Shown here piece after piece: positions 11,516 to 23,212 of a stretch of DNA of 64,000 bases. The notes under the pieces were generated by a model. It had not been told where the DNA came from. It saw nothing but the letters and a program-made list of their open reading frames with translations, and searched no databases. The first letter of the stretch is position 1; each line of letters opens with the position of its first letter. The translations under genes and the position numbers were made by a program. The stretch comes from Rhipidocladum racemiflorum (taxonomy: Eukaryota > Streptophyta > Magnoliopsida > Poales > Poaceae), in contig JAYEVF010000027.1 of NCBI GenBank assembly GCA_036346355.1, positions 620,001 through 684,000 of the forward strand, written 5' to 3'.

Positions 11516-14500
11516 TGTGAGACCCCTGATCGCCTATCCGTAATCTCTGTGTATTTCCGCATTAGTCCCGGATCAAGAGCTAGTACACACAATACGCGTT
11601 GATACATCATTGCCGAACATAACGAAACTTGTATCAGAATATTCAAGTATGGGCCACATGGCCACTTATTACAATACTCGGCCCAACGACCGACACTCAA
11701 AACAGCAAGTAAGCAAAAGAAAGCAACGAGCTTAACGCCACAACGCCACAAAGCATTTACTAGGAACGCAACTAGTCCTCCTGGCAATCCTCCTCGAAGA
11801 ACTCCTCTTCTTCCTCGGCATCTTGATAAATCTCTCGATGATTACAATGTTGGTGTAGCACGTGAGTACAAAAGTACTCAGCAAGTCGGGAAGTTATGAT
11901 CATGAGGGGCTTTCCAAAGGAAGCTTAATAGGGTTTATTTGCATAAAGCCACATTTGATTAAATCATACTTAAGTAATAAATTTCATAAAGCATATTTTA
12001 CAACTCTTTTTAATAATTGAATTATTTATTATTGTAGTGAGGCTCTATCCACCATCACTAACATAAAGGCTCTATCCGCCAACAGCTTTAAAGGATCAAA
12101 GTTAATCATGTGACTCCATCCGTCAAAGGTAAAACAGTTCTATCCACCTGGTTGGCTCTTTCCGCCAAGCAACATTCGAGAGTTCTAACCACTCCGAACC
12201 CCAAAACAAAACACTTTTCGGTTTTAAAACCAAATCAAAGTCTACCAATATGAAAGCATTTCTTGCTTTGCCTTTGACCAGAGGCACCGCTTATTCGAAT
12301 AGTTTATACTCTGCAGAGGTGTACAACTTTACCCACAAGACAAGATAGACCCTTGTTGCCATGCAATTAACACACTTCCTTAGGTGTGCCTACAGTGATA
12401 TCTTGACAAGGCCGTTACAATGTATCTACCTAGCTAGACTCCACCGCCGAGGTTTCACCTGCCGTTAGGGTTCCCTCCACCCAAGATGTAAGCCTCCTCT
12501 TGCGCCGTGTGAGCAAAACAACATCCACAACAATGCCTCCGTCCGGCTCTCACACAACAAACCGAGTGGTGAGTCTAAACTAGGCTTCTACAAATTAGTG
12601 AGCCAGGTCGTACCATTATAGACATGTGGTAGTACTGCTATGCTTAAAATGGCAATCATAAGCGTCGGTCCTTATATGACTTGGGGCGGTACTTGCGCAA
12701 AGGATCAAGGCTTGATCCGCTCCCACTGCACATTCCATGCCGCCCAAGTCGAATCATTTTTCCTTTTCTTTTCATTTTAGAAAACAGTACTAAAATCATA
12801 CTAATATTCATCAAATCACATTTGAAATGGTTCTCTTTGAATAATCCCACCCGTGGGTTGTTTTCATCAAAACAGGTCCTAAGCAATTCTACCGTACTAC
12901 GAGCAATGGATACCATATAAGCATAAGCATGGTATAAACAATGTTCTAGGTTACAACGGATATGATTATCAATGTCAAGGAGGAATCATCAAATTCGATT
13001 AACTATTACTTATATTTGACATATTTCATTAAACATAGCATGCAACTTTATAAGCCATTTAAATCATTTTGCCAACATAGGAGCAAAATGCGTCAAGGAG
13101 ACTTGCCTTCAGTTGCGGCGGCGGTGTCGAACTCGGAAGGCTCGACGGCGAAATCGGCGATGGCCGCGGGATCGTCGACTACACGCAAAACGAGGCAATA
13201 AATAAATAACAGAAAATAAATAAAATCCAAAAATTATAAAATTAGTACTGGCAGGAAGGTATTGATTTATGATGAATTTAGGAATTTGAATGAGGACAAA
13301 CGGAGTTCGGATGAGAAAGTTATGAGCTTCCGAAGTTCGAATTTTGAATAAATCGAAAACCGGGAATATTCCCGGAATATTCCGTTTTGACCGAGTCAAC
13401 GTTTGACTGCGCTTTGACCGGACTTTGACTGGTTTGACTTGGCTTTGGAGTGTATGACAGTGGGGCCCACGCGGCATAGAGAGAGAGGAAAAGAGGAAGC
13501 TTCCTCTGGAAGCTTGCCATGCCATGGCAATGAAGGAGAGAGAGAGATTGAGGGAGAGAGAGGGAAGGGGAGGGAGCTCGCCGGCGGTGAGGGGGCAAAG
13601 GCTGGCACAAGGCATGCGGCAAGGCGGCTGGCGCATGGCGCATGCATGGGCAAGACGCGGCTACAGAGGCCAAGACGGCATGGCATGGCGCAGGGCGGTG
13701 AGCCGGCCGGCCGGCATGCTGCCCACGCACGGGCAAGGCCCCCATGCATGCCCAACACAGTGCACTCCCAAAAACAAAACAGAGAAGGCCCCTTTTTCTC
13801 CAAAATCCAATTTTTGCCCAATCTTGCATGGATTTGATCCAAACAAAAAGCTAGAACCTCTAGAGGACCTCCTTAGCAACATCTAGTATGAAAGAATCGA
13901 GCCAATTCTCACCGGAGAAGATGAAATCGACGATGAACACGTTCGGCCGAGACGAGCAAAATCCAAATTGTCGTCACTGGCCGAGGAATCCTCAAATTGA
14001 TGGATGAATTAGCAACTAGACTTCCATGCTAACACAAAGAAACGAACGGAGGAAGAAAGATCCACCAGAGTGGAAGATATGAGCAAGAACATGAAGAACG
14101 CGAAGAACAACCAAAGTTCGCTTCGGTTTTCTTGATCTTGGCGCCAATTGGATTTGAGAGGCTAACTGAGAGCTATACCACCGGAAAGAGGGTTCTTATA
14201 CGGAGAGATGAGGGGCGGAATCACGCGAAACGGGTTAGAAACGGCCGCGTAATCACCATAAAGGTCGATTCCGGTTTTCTCGCAACCGTTCAAAAACTAG
14301 CGCGATCTCGGGTGCATTATCCCCATGGATAGAAAGAGGTGGCCGTTGTGATCCCAACGGATCCGGCGGTTCGCGATTTGGAGTTGTATTGGAGGAGCTA
14401 GAAGGATTTAAAGAGAGCTCCCACCATTTTTGCTTGCTTGAAGCTTCTTTGTTCATGCATGGCAAGAGGTTGAAGATGACACTATTCACTTGCCACGTGG

Positions 14501-14990
14501 CAGCATCCTATTGGTCCTCCTTTACGCAAATGGTTCGCCCTAGAGAAAAATAAGGAAAAATGGCCTAAAAATTCCGGAAAAATTCCTAGAGCCATTTTAG
14601 ATTATTTGGAACTCAATGGAAGTGGTTTGGTTGAATTTGGATGATTTTTGTGGAATTGATATTCTGGCGCGGATCGCAGCATTAAACAAAAGCCGCGCGA
14701 GATAAAATAGGAACGGATGTCCAAAAATCCGGGGAATGATTCCTAAAATCATTTCGGAATATTTGGAACATTTTAGAAGTGGTTTGGAGATTTTTGGAGC
14801 ACTTTTGGACTCGGGTGAATTTTCTGCACCGCCAGATCGAAAATCCGATTTTTCGCCTCGAGGGAATTAATTCCCGATTTCGAAGGGGAATGGATGCCAG
14901 GTTATGATAAACACCAAAGAAACTCCAACTTTTGAATTTACTTTATTTAAATTAGGTTTTTCTCCAGAAAGCCAAAACGAGGATGTTACA
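11516..14990 (-). repeat. Chromovirus LTR B (5' LTR)
   Basis: The LTR runs from TGTGAGACC to GATGTTACA on the plus strand, 3475 bp, and is the near-identical partner of 2269-5678. The junction at 14990/14991 separates it from the Tat-like protease coding sequence; CAAAG follows directly and is probably one half of the 5-bp duplication. The conserved hairpin GAGTAC-AAAA-GTACTC is at 11864-11879. High similarity between the two LTRs suggests a young insertion, although the GC-rich indels complicate dating. Confidence 0.93.
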
Positions 14991-15347
14991 CAAAGTCTTA
15001 CTGCCGACTGTCAATTCCGTCATCATTACGCCTTTTGCTTCGGTGGGGTATCCCGTGAAATTGTTCAATACCATGTTTGTCTTAATCAGATCTTCATCGG
15101 CTTTGCCCAATTTTTTAAAGGTGCTCAAAGGCATAAGATTGACTGTCGCCCCACCATTGACCAACATCCGCGATATCGGTCGGCCATTGATATGGCCTTT
15201 GAGATATAGTGGCTTTAGATGCCGATGCATGTCTTGAGGCTTTTCGAATACGAGATCCTGCACCAAGGCACAATCGGGCGAATACTTCCTCACCAATTCT
15301 ACCTCGGTTTTGAACTCACGTAAAGCTAACACCATGTTTATGTCCAT
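14991..15347 (-). pseudogene. Tat-like aspartic protease, cut by chromovirus insertion
   Basis: A minus-strand reading frame carries YLKGHINGRPISRMLVNGGA, then NLMPLSTFKKLGKADEDLI, then GVMMTELTVGSKTL, ending exactly where LTR B begins. This is the protease region of Tat-type gypsy elements; the usual D-[ST]-G triplet reads N-G-G, so it is probably inactive. The insertion point falls within the codons after TVGSKTL, so everything downstream (RT, RNase H, integrase) is displaced beyond the array. Confidence 0.82.
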
Positions 15348-15806
15348 TGGCGGTGTATCGCTCTCGGATCATTGGAGATCCGTAATCAACCGATTGATTT
15401 GAATCACTATCGGTTTGCTCTTTTTCCTCCACTCTGCTTTCCAATTGGTATCGGCCTCACTATTGAATACCCGATCTCTTTCTCTCTCTTTTGGCTTCCC
15501 TTTCTTCTTGTGTCTTCAATGTTGAAGTCGCCGCATTGCGATTTGCTAAGACCCGAAGGGCACCACCTCGGCTTAGGTTCTATCGGCTTTCGATTTTTCC
15601 ACCAGATTGCTCATTTCATTGTCGGACTGGCCCGACGGCAGTCGCTGGAAGTCGGGCGCTTCTTGAGTTCCGTAAAATTCACCTTGTTCTCGGTATTGAC
15701 AATCTTTCATGGATCGGCCTTCGTTCTCTACCCCTAGTCGATCATGCACCGCCTAGACAACCTGTCTTTAGCCGATCGATTTGGCCGATGCCTAATTGGG
15801 TGTTGC

Positions 15807-16560
15807 TTAGGGCGTGACAAAGATCAGAGGTAAGGTCATCCTCTCTCCTAGCGTAATTGCCAAAAGGACACTGCCGATGTTCTTCTTCTTCGGATTTGGC
15901 CAATGAGGGGCGCCCGCCGATAGTATTTGCCTGGTCGATGAATACTTGGCCAAAGCTGAAAGTAGTTCTGGTCGTTGGGAGTTTTGTCTGTGGCTTATCC
16001 TTTCATATTTTTCCAAGAATTGCGAGAAAGTTGGCTTTGGCTTGAAGCTGATTTTTCTTCGGGATTTCTCCGCCTTATACCATCTCCCAACTTCCAAATC
16101 CCCTTTCGGCTTTACTATCCTCGAAGTTTTGCCCATTTTTATCACCTCGATTTGTATTGAGCCGATGGTGATTTGCATCAAGCTTTCGCCTCCTTTGACC
16201 GATTTCAACTTTCTTGGTCGGCTTGACATCCTCTTTCATGAGTTCCTTTCCTTCCGCGAACATCGGACCATGTTGATCTCGAAAGGATTCACATCTATCT
16301 CGCATAGACGACTCATCTGCAAACTTCAACCGTCCATCGGCAATAGCCGATTGAATCATGTCGTAAAAATATTACAATCGTTAGTATTATATGAAAAGGA
16401 ATGGTGCCACTTGCAATACCTTCATTTTTAATTTCATCACCGACGAGATGACGTGCCCTTCTCGCTTAATTTTATAAGTTTTTCTTGCAGCAATAAATCG
16501 AATATCTTATCACATTTTGACACATCGTATGAATATTTGACTTCGCTTTTGTTTTTTATC
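15807..16560 (-). pseudogene. Tat-like gag C-terminal / nucleocapsid region
   Basis: Minus-strand pieces at 16075-16359 (MIQSAIADGRLKFADES) and 15807-16229 follow a frameshifted stretch at 16370-16540 that reads CDKIFDLLLQEKLIKL and CKWHHSFSYNTNDC. That Cys/His-rich part, followed by the QSAIADGRLKF segment, is characteristic of Tat-lineage Gag upstream of protease. The pieces are in different frames, and 15350-15800 carries only short fragments. In the intact element this region binds RNA. Confidence 0.7.
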
Positions 16561-16973
16561 TGCTTAAGCAGAGAGCAAACGAGTGGCCTTTTAGCGCCTC
16601 TTAGTCCACTCTCAAATTATATTTATATCTCGCTTCGTGCGCCCTCGTATGTTGCTTGAATTATATTCTACCATATTAACTTTGGCTTTTTCATTACCAT
16701 TCGATCTAAATTTATCCTTGAACCCTTTGTTTTCCGTGATATCGACTTTCATGCGCCGATACACGATGGAGCAGATGGCCTAGGTCTGAGAACTCCCGCC
16801 TCGCCAATTTTTCCTTTAATGGCGGGATCACCCTGAAATGCCAGATTCGCTAATTGATCATCGGAAGTGTTACACTAAAGCATCCTGCTCCGCACGCCCG
16901 AATCTCCTAATGTAGTCTCGAGACCGATTCACCAGATTTCTCTGGCTTCTGGACCGAGCTAAGGTTAGAGATC

Positions 16974-17693
16974 CTAAGCTCCATAGTTCCTAAAAGAAGT
17001 ATTCATGAAATTGGCTTTCCAAATCGCTCCAGAGATAAACCGAATTTGGAGGCAAATTGGTAAACTAAGTGAACGCCGCCTCCTGACAAAGGATAAAGGA
17101 AATAGTCTAATTTTCAACCCATCGGACTGTGCGGCTTCTCCACACTGAGCCATGAATCGTCCGATGTGTTCAATGGTGGTAACGGAATCATCACCTGAGA
17201 GCTTGGCAAAATCTGGTATCCTATAGTTATGAGGGTAGGGCATTCTATCTATATAATCGGGATACGGCTTTCTGTAGCTGATTACCCTCCCTTTTGGTTG
17301 CAGACCGAACTGCTCTCTTAGTACAGTAGTTATTTGTTCAGTCCAATTGTCATTATCAGCTTGTTGTCCCATATGATCCTGCCAATTGCCCTGCCCCCCG
17401 AGTGCGAACTCGGGTTGTCGGCCGGACCGCATCTCTGGATGCCTAGGAAAATAATCATTGTTTCTCATAGCCGATGTTTCAGGTAAAGGTACAAAGGGTT
17501 GGACACATGTTACGACTTTGTGTGGGTTTTGGTTTCTAGGCATAGTACCTTGGGATTGATAGGCTTGACTTGTATCAATCGACCGACAAGCCGATTGTCC
17601 GAACCCACCAACAGAGGGCACACGAGGCAGATTTGGTATGCTTAATTTTGCCCCATCCGTGTGCCCATGGTAGTGCGCAACTCCACCTATATG
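16974..17693 (-). pseudogene. Tat-like gag capsid region
   Basis: Translation on the minus strand gives a Gln/Asn-rich linker (NWQDHMGQQADNDNWTEQ), then PYPDYIDRMPYPHNYRIPDF, LSGDDSVTTIEHIGRFMAQC and GEAAQSDGLKIRLFPLS, the conserved capsid core of this lineage. After about 17060 the frame shifts and homology weakens. The upstream end is the solo LTR junction at 17694; the N-terminal part resumes at 19941. Confidence 0.82.
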
Positions 17694-19940
17694 TGTAACA
17701 CCCTGGCATCTAGTATGCCCGAATGCTACCAAACATAGGCTAAACGACATCTAAATACCATAAACTAAGATAAATTACAGCAAAGGAGTAAATGCTAAAA
17801 ACCGAAATTTCGGCAGCATTTCCTTTGTTTTAACATGAATTGGAGCAAGAGTAATAACAAGGCAACTTATATCATAGCATAAGACATCTAAAACAACAAT
17901 AACAATGAGTAAAGCATCACTTATGTCTAAAATAAGGAATTCAACCATTCCAACAAATATAACCAACCAAACGATGAACTCAAGCCCATACACCAAGATT
18001 CATGGCACTAATCATTATTATCATGGCTCCCACTGATTAAACTGTATAATAATGTGAAGCTACGTGTAGATGTGTAGCTAATGCCCTTTTTCCCGCATGC
18101 CGGTTTCATGGTACCTAAGAAAAACAACATAAACACAAGCGTGAGTTCATCACTTAGCAAGTATATTGCAATGGAACAAGAATATACATTCTAATACCTT
18201 CATCACCACTTTTCACATACAACATCATACACATCTCATATTCATAGCGTAAGCATATCATTGACATCATCATATATCATCATCATATATCATCATCATA
18301 TAACATCCTCATATAATGCAATGCAATGCAATGCAATGCACATATCTCCTGGAAACTCATACCAGTAGGGTTGAGTACACACCCGTCGGTGTGCACCCTC
18401 TCCCCCCTTCCATCCCGAAGATGGAGGGTACCTACTCCTCGCTTCCCCACACCGCGGTGGATGGAATCATGATGTAGGACTTACTCATTAGCTCTCCGGA
18501 ATAGTCATAACTTTCTCACCGACCTTCCCCAGACTAGTTATGACTTTCTCACCGCCCGGGCCATGTATCATGCCATGTATGCAAACATGCCAACATCATA
18601 AATCACTTGTACATTAACACATGGCTTCATAGCATAGTAAGAATATTCATCATATCATTGGCAATCATTAAAGCATGGCATTTGAACATATCATATATTA
18701 AATTTCAATCACAACCGATCAAGCAAACGATAACCCGCTACCCATTCCAATACACTTGCCTCAACCACGGCGACGGATTGGCGAGAAGTAGAAGGCACTC
18801 CCGGGGTCACACCACCTGCACATAGGGACCACACACTCACAATCATGTCCACAAAACAGTAAGCAAACCCTCTTCTACCCCGACATCGCAAACTACTCGC
18901 TAAACCCAAAAACAGAGGTTCTATCCCGTCGGGACAGCAGCCTTCCAAAAGGCACAACATGAGTTCTAAAACTCCGAATCAATTAAACGAGTACATCCTC
19001 ACGAATCTTAGGAAATTTCCTAACTTTTTCTAAGTATATGGAAAAGCAGATTCGGACTCTAAAGTTGTTTAATCTACAAAATACCGTGATCTGTTCCAAT
19101 CACGTCACAGATTTTAACACGCTCGGTAAAACAGCCATAACTTTCAAACGGTTGGGCGGAATTGGACGTTCTTTATACCCACGGAAAGATATTGAAATTA
19201 CCTACAACTTCTTCAACAGACGTACAACTAAATTCCGAATCTAAATTGGCGAAAACCCTAACCCTAGGTCGATCGCACATGCTGCCCGAAAGAGAACGTG
19301 GCAACTTCTAGATCTAATCTAATCTACTCAATTCCAGCACCACCAATTGATCTAAAAACATGACAATCACCCTTAGAACAGATCCTAAACCAACCCCAAG
19401 GATTCTCATGGCCATCATTCGCCCGACGCACGAAAACCCAATAGATCTCCTCCCGGTTCGCGCGATCTCCTTCATCGCTCCAATCCCGCCGGATCTCCTC
19501 GTCGCGGAGCACTCCAACGGATGGATCTTCGAGGTGTTGAGGTGGAGAACTCCCGTAGGGGTAGCAAGGGAGGTGGAGAGGGGAGGAGAGGGGTGGTGGC
19601 ACCATGGGGGAAGATGGAGAGGAAGGGGAAGGGTGGAGGCGCATGGGGGGGGCTAGGGGGTGACGGCTAGGGTTGGGAGAGGGAGTTTGGGGCGCACCAA
19701 GTGGTGGGGGCCAGATTTGGCTGCCCAAAAGTCCCCCCCTTGGGCCCAAACCCTTCCACCGGAGGCCCAACTCAACCCCCAAGGCCCAAAGTCCCCCGGA
19801 GAGGCCCAAACACCCGAAAACGGTCCAAAGACACGCTATAAACGGCATAACGTAAAGTTTTAACCTCCATTTTCACATTTTATAATGTTTTTGACCTCAA
19901 CATTCACATTTTATAAGATACGACACTCCGTGGTGTCACA
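17694..19940. mobile_element. Solo LTR, 2.25 kb, target duplication ATATG
   Basis: The segment starts TGTAACACCC and ends GGTGTCACA, and ATATG lies directly on both sides (17689-17693 and 19941-19945). No internal duplication, primer-binding site or coding domain is visible, so a solo LTR left by LTR-LTR recombination is the best reading. It splits the gag of the Tat-like element. Orientation is uncertain; the G-rich (plus) / C-rich (minus) block at 19549-19690 resembles an untranslated leader read on the minus strand. Family not recognised. Confidence 0.82.
18264..18340. repeat. Simple repeats: (ATC/ATAT) run then five ATGCA units
   Basis: CATCATCATAT-type units repeat from about 18264 to 18316, followed by consecutive ATGCA units to 18340. 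They lie inside the solo LTR and are likely length-polymorphic. Confidence 0.85.
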
Positions 19941-20465
19941 ATATGAGTGCTAGGTTTTAACACAGTTTGTTGGGCCTAAGATCATCTGAGGTAATGCAAA
20001 TTGATGCATTTACTTGTTCCTATTTGGTGGTATCGAGTATGCCGGGTACGTCGGGAGGGCTTGTAAAGGATCTAACAGACTCCCGGACACCGCCAACTCT
20101 TGAGCAATTGTTTTGACACTGTTTTCAATCATCGGCTTTAGCGTGGATACCAGAGCCGATGATTGGTTGATTAACGCATGATGTACGGATTGCTCGATCA
20201 TAGTGGATAAATCGGCTTGGCCAGGTGCATATCGGCTTACCGGATCAGTAGAGGCATCGCCGATAGGGTTGATGGTTGGAAGTGCAACCTTTTGGGTGAC
20301 CCCTCGCCGTGTCTTTTGGAAGCACTTCAACATCATCTCTTCCATTGCTGCCTTCCGATCTTCAATTTCCTTTTGTTGCTCAGTAGTTAAATCGGCTAGT
20401 GTAAGCGCGATTATTGCATCTGCATTGATGTCGGTGGTAGCTATGGATTTTTCGGTCGACGACAT
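19941..20465 (-). pseudogene. Tat-like gag N-terminus
   Basis: The reading frame starts at 20465 with MSSTEKSIATTDINADAI and runs to a stop at about 20010. It includes an acidic/Gln helical stretch (LADLTTEQQKEIEDRKAAME) and SRYAPGQADLSTMIEQSVHH. It lies just inside the LTR and primer-binding site, as expected for the gag start. The stop before the solo-LTR junction, in a frame that should continue into 17693, suggests a nonsense or frameshift change in addition to the insertion. Confidence 0.72.
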
Positions 20466-20479
20466 GATTGACTTCCTTA

Positions 20480-20503
20480 GGTCCCACTAGGCGTGCCAAA
20501 ATA
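20480..20503 (-). other. Primer-binding-site region of the Tat-like element
   Basis: The minus strand reads TATTTTGGCACGCCTAGTGG just after the LTR terminus at 20504 and before the gag ATG at 20465. Position fits a primer-binding site; I do not assign the tRNA. Confidence 0.5.
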
Positions 20504-21131
20504 TGTTCGTGCTAAAAACGTGAAGCAGGGTTCCCAGCTTCGAACATACGAGACAAACGCCGGGTTTGCAGAGTGTGCCAGTCAATTTGACATGTAATTG
20601 ACAAGGTAAAGTTTGTAAATCAAGCAAAGCCGATAAATCGACGCTTATCGGCTTAACACTAGTCGGCTAAAAGCCGATCAGGGGATAACTAGATCAACCA
20701 ATTACGGTTAATCCAAAGATAAGGCGAAATCGGCTTTGAGAGGCGATGCACAACAACACAAAGCAGATCGAACCTGGGTGAAATCGGTCAAGATCAACAA
20801 TCGGCGATACGCAACTTTATTGATCTCGTCGACTTACAGAGGGATGATTGCAAGACTAAAACGACGAAAAGAATTGTAAAAGGTAAATGCGTGTGGTGTT
20901 GGATTGATTCTTCTTTTTTCCTCCTAGTCCGTCCTCTTTTATATCGCTCTAGCCGATCCGAGTCCGTCCTGGATATGGCAACCGAACTCAGACGGTTTCG
21001 AATCAAACTCTCTTTGCTTTAGCAAATTAATCCATGTTGGTTACGGGATGTAATTAAATTTTAACTGTATCGTACCTTCCATTCCAAATTGGGCCGATAT
21101 TATCCACACATGCTAAATTTTGGTGCAAACA
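20504..21131 (-). repeat. LTR of the Tat-like element (5' LTR)
   Basis: The segment starts TGTTCGTGC on the plus strand and ends GGTGCAAACA; sense orientation therefore begins TGTTTGCACC, typical of this rice lineage. It is 628 bp, with the gag start 39 bp beyond its inner end. CCTAG follows at 21132-21136. No second LTR is in the window. Confidence 0.78.
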
Positions 21132-21136
21132 CCTAG

Positions 21137-23202
21137 TTATAAGGAAATAAAAAATAATAGAATTTACAATGTGTATAGATATTATGACTAAAGTTGTATG
21201 GATCTTTGGACCAAATAAGTAAAGCATTCACTAAGATATAGCAGGTGCAAAAGAACTACAAATCCCTCTATTACGCAAAGAGCAGGGCATATGAATGGAT
21301 CATAAAATTTTTGTGAATGATTAAAATACAAAGCGAATAAAAGGAGCGAATGAACCGGAACAACGAGAGGAGGAAACAAGGAAGGAGCTTAATTAAGAAT
21401 AAGATGAAGATGGCAGTGGATGTGATCCCCGAACAAAACCTATGCGACGTTTGAGAAGAAAATCGAAGACACAACAGTGAGAGAAAGAGTATATAAAGTT
21501 CTCGCAACAACCGATGTGATTCTCAATTTGCCATTATTCAAATTATCAGTTACGATAAGTTTAATTTCGTAACCGATAGTTCCTTCCCTTGTAGAAGTAG
21601 AACCGCCCTATTGAAGCCATGGCAACCGAGCCGTTTTATTGTCTTGCTCCCACCGTCCCACGTCGCCAGAGCCCAAAAAAGACGCGTGCCGTCGTGTCCT
21701 TCAGGTCGTGCTTGCCAGTTATACCAATCGCTGCATATGGAAATACATTTAGATCGATGATCCTGATTATTCTTTCCTAATGTTTTTAAGTTTTCATTTT
21801 CAATACAAGTTGTATAAATTTAAGGTAAGTTATACAAATCTCAAGGCAAATGAAATAGTAAATAATCATTATCTACTATTCATTCATGTTTCAATATTTA
21901 TACAACTTTTAAAAAAAAAACATAGAAACATCTCTCGTTCTTTCCTCCTATTTGTTTGCAGGACTGCGTAACTCTCTCCCGGGTTTACCTCTCATGGTAT
22001 GCGTAACTTTCCCTTCATTACATCTATTTTTGTGTTTATTTCGGTTCATTTGCCCATACCGCAAAGCCGGCAGATGGACAGATCCATAGCTTGATTCTTC
22101 TAAAAAAAGAATCTGATTGAAAGGTTAAGGGAAAAAAGCTCTGAATTTTCATGGCCATGTTTGTTTTGCCTTGGTAAAGGTGTTAAGTTGTGCTATTCCT
22201 GACCACAATTTGCTTGGTTATTGTTTAATACTAATCCCCAAGAGCAACTTGATGATTTTCTGGTGCAGTGAAATCTTCCTTGAGTTTCAATTGGTGGCCT
22301 TCTGGCAAATACAGAGGTCTATGGTGCTAACATTCAGTTCTGTAAGACAATCAAGCAGTATTTGCAGGTTTTCGTTACACTAGCAATGACAAATTTCCTT
22401 TATAAAAAATCCAATGACTTCAATGTAATTAGATTGGCCAACTTTTTGTCACAGCAACAATAAAAATAAGTACATTCCATATGGTAGCTATTACAATATG
22501 CATTATAATTTTTCTTTTCATTTCTCGGACCAGCCAATAATCAGAGCTAACAATTCTCTCAACAACGCACCGGTATCATTCTAGTCTCCTGAAGATAGGA
22601 AGGCTCAAAGTAGATTTTACAAAGATATGACTGAATTTTGTGAGCAAACCTTCAAAGCGAGTATCAACCACTAAAAGAAGAGGTATTTCATCACTTACCA
22701 CCATCATAGATGCAAGGTGCCAAATTGAGTACAGTAAAGAAAGTTCAGTGATTGTGTAATGGTGCGTATCTTTGTGTAATCGGAAAAAAAACTCTTTCAT
22801 ACATATACAAAAAAGGTATTCACTTTCCAAGACATAATAAAAAAATATACCAAACAAAAGATAATTATGAGAAGAAACCCAGAAACAAATAAGATGGAGA
22901 AAATACCCAGAAAGGTTATAGATTGTCAATGCAGAACAAACCGTCATAATCCTCTAGCTAGTTCATGACAATGGGTCACCACGCCTGCGAGCATCACAAT
23001 TAAAGTTGGAAACGGGACGATAAATTAATCTACATCTCGGATAATCTAATTTCTTTTGGAGAAGCTGCATGTTGTTATTATTATTATTAGTTAAGCAAGG
23101 AGAGGAGCACGTTGTTACAGGAGCCATGCTTGTATCATCCAACGGCCCAGCCAGAGAAAACTGTTGCACTACAGGTCCTGACATTTATTTGCTCCACGAG
23201 CT
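21137..23202. other. Intergenic, no supported gene
   Basis: AT-rich sequence with only short open frames on either strand. No domain, tRNA, transposon terminus or repeated block was recognised. The part next to 23203 is the 3' flank of the F-box/DUF295 gene and presumably holds its 3' UTR. Confidence 0.5.
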
Positions 23203-23212
23203 CTATCGTGCA

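Larger units (their letters stand above)
2269..14990 (-). mobile_element. Ty3/gypsy chromovirus (Tekay/Del-like), LTR to LTR
   Basis: The element is about 12.7 kb: two LTRs of about 3.4 kb and a 5.8-kb internal region. Minus-strand order is 5' LTR (11516-14990), Met-tRNA-like primer site, long leader, gag, protease, reverse transcriptase, RNase H, integrase, C-terminal chromodomain, polypurine tract (5679-5693), 3' LTR (2269-5678). Integrase after RT, plus a chromodomain, places it among chromoviruses; very long LTRs point to Tekay/Del (RIRE3-like in rice, which is inference). It is inserted in the Tat-like element. Right flank CAAAG (14991-14995) should be one copy of the target duplication; the partner is outside the window because the array continues left. 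Every domain is broken, so this copy is not autonomous. Confidence 0.9.
14991..21131 (-). mobile_element. Tat-lineage (RIRE2-like) gypsy element, 5' part
   Basis: Minus-strand order is 5' LTR (20504-21131), primer-binding-site region, gag N-terminus, gag capsid, nucleocapsid-like part, protease. The element is cut at 14990 by the chromovirus array, so its RT, integrase and 3' LTR lie outside the window. It is also split at 17694-19940 by a solo LTR. The gag and protease sequences resemble Tat-lineage rice elements. Several frame breaks make it non-functional. Of its own target duplication only the right flank CCTAG (21132-21136) is available. Confidence 0.85.

Noticed and set aside
18241..18345. 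Possible CRISPR-like short repeat array
   Set aside because: Simple microsatellite (ATC and ATGCA units) without spacers, inside a plant LTR.
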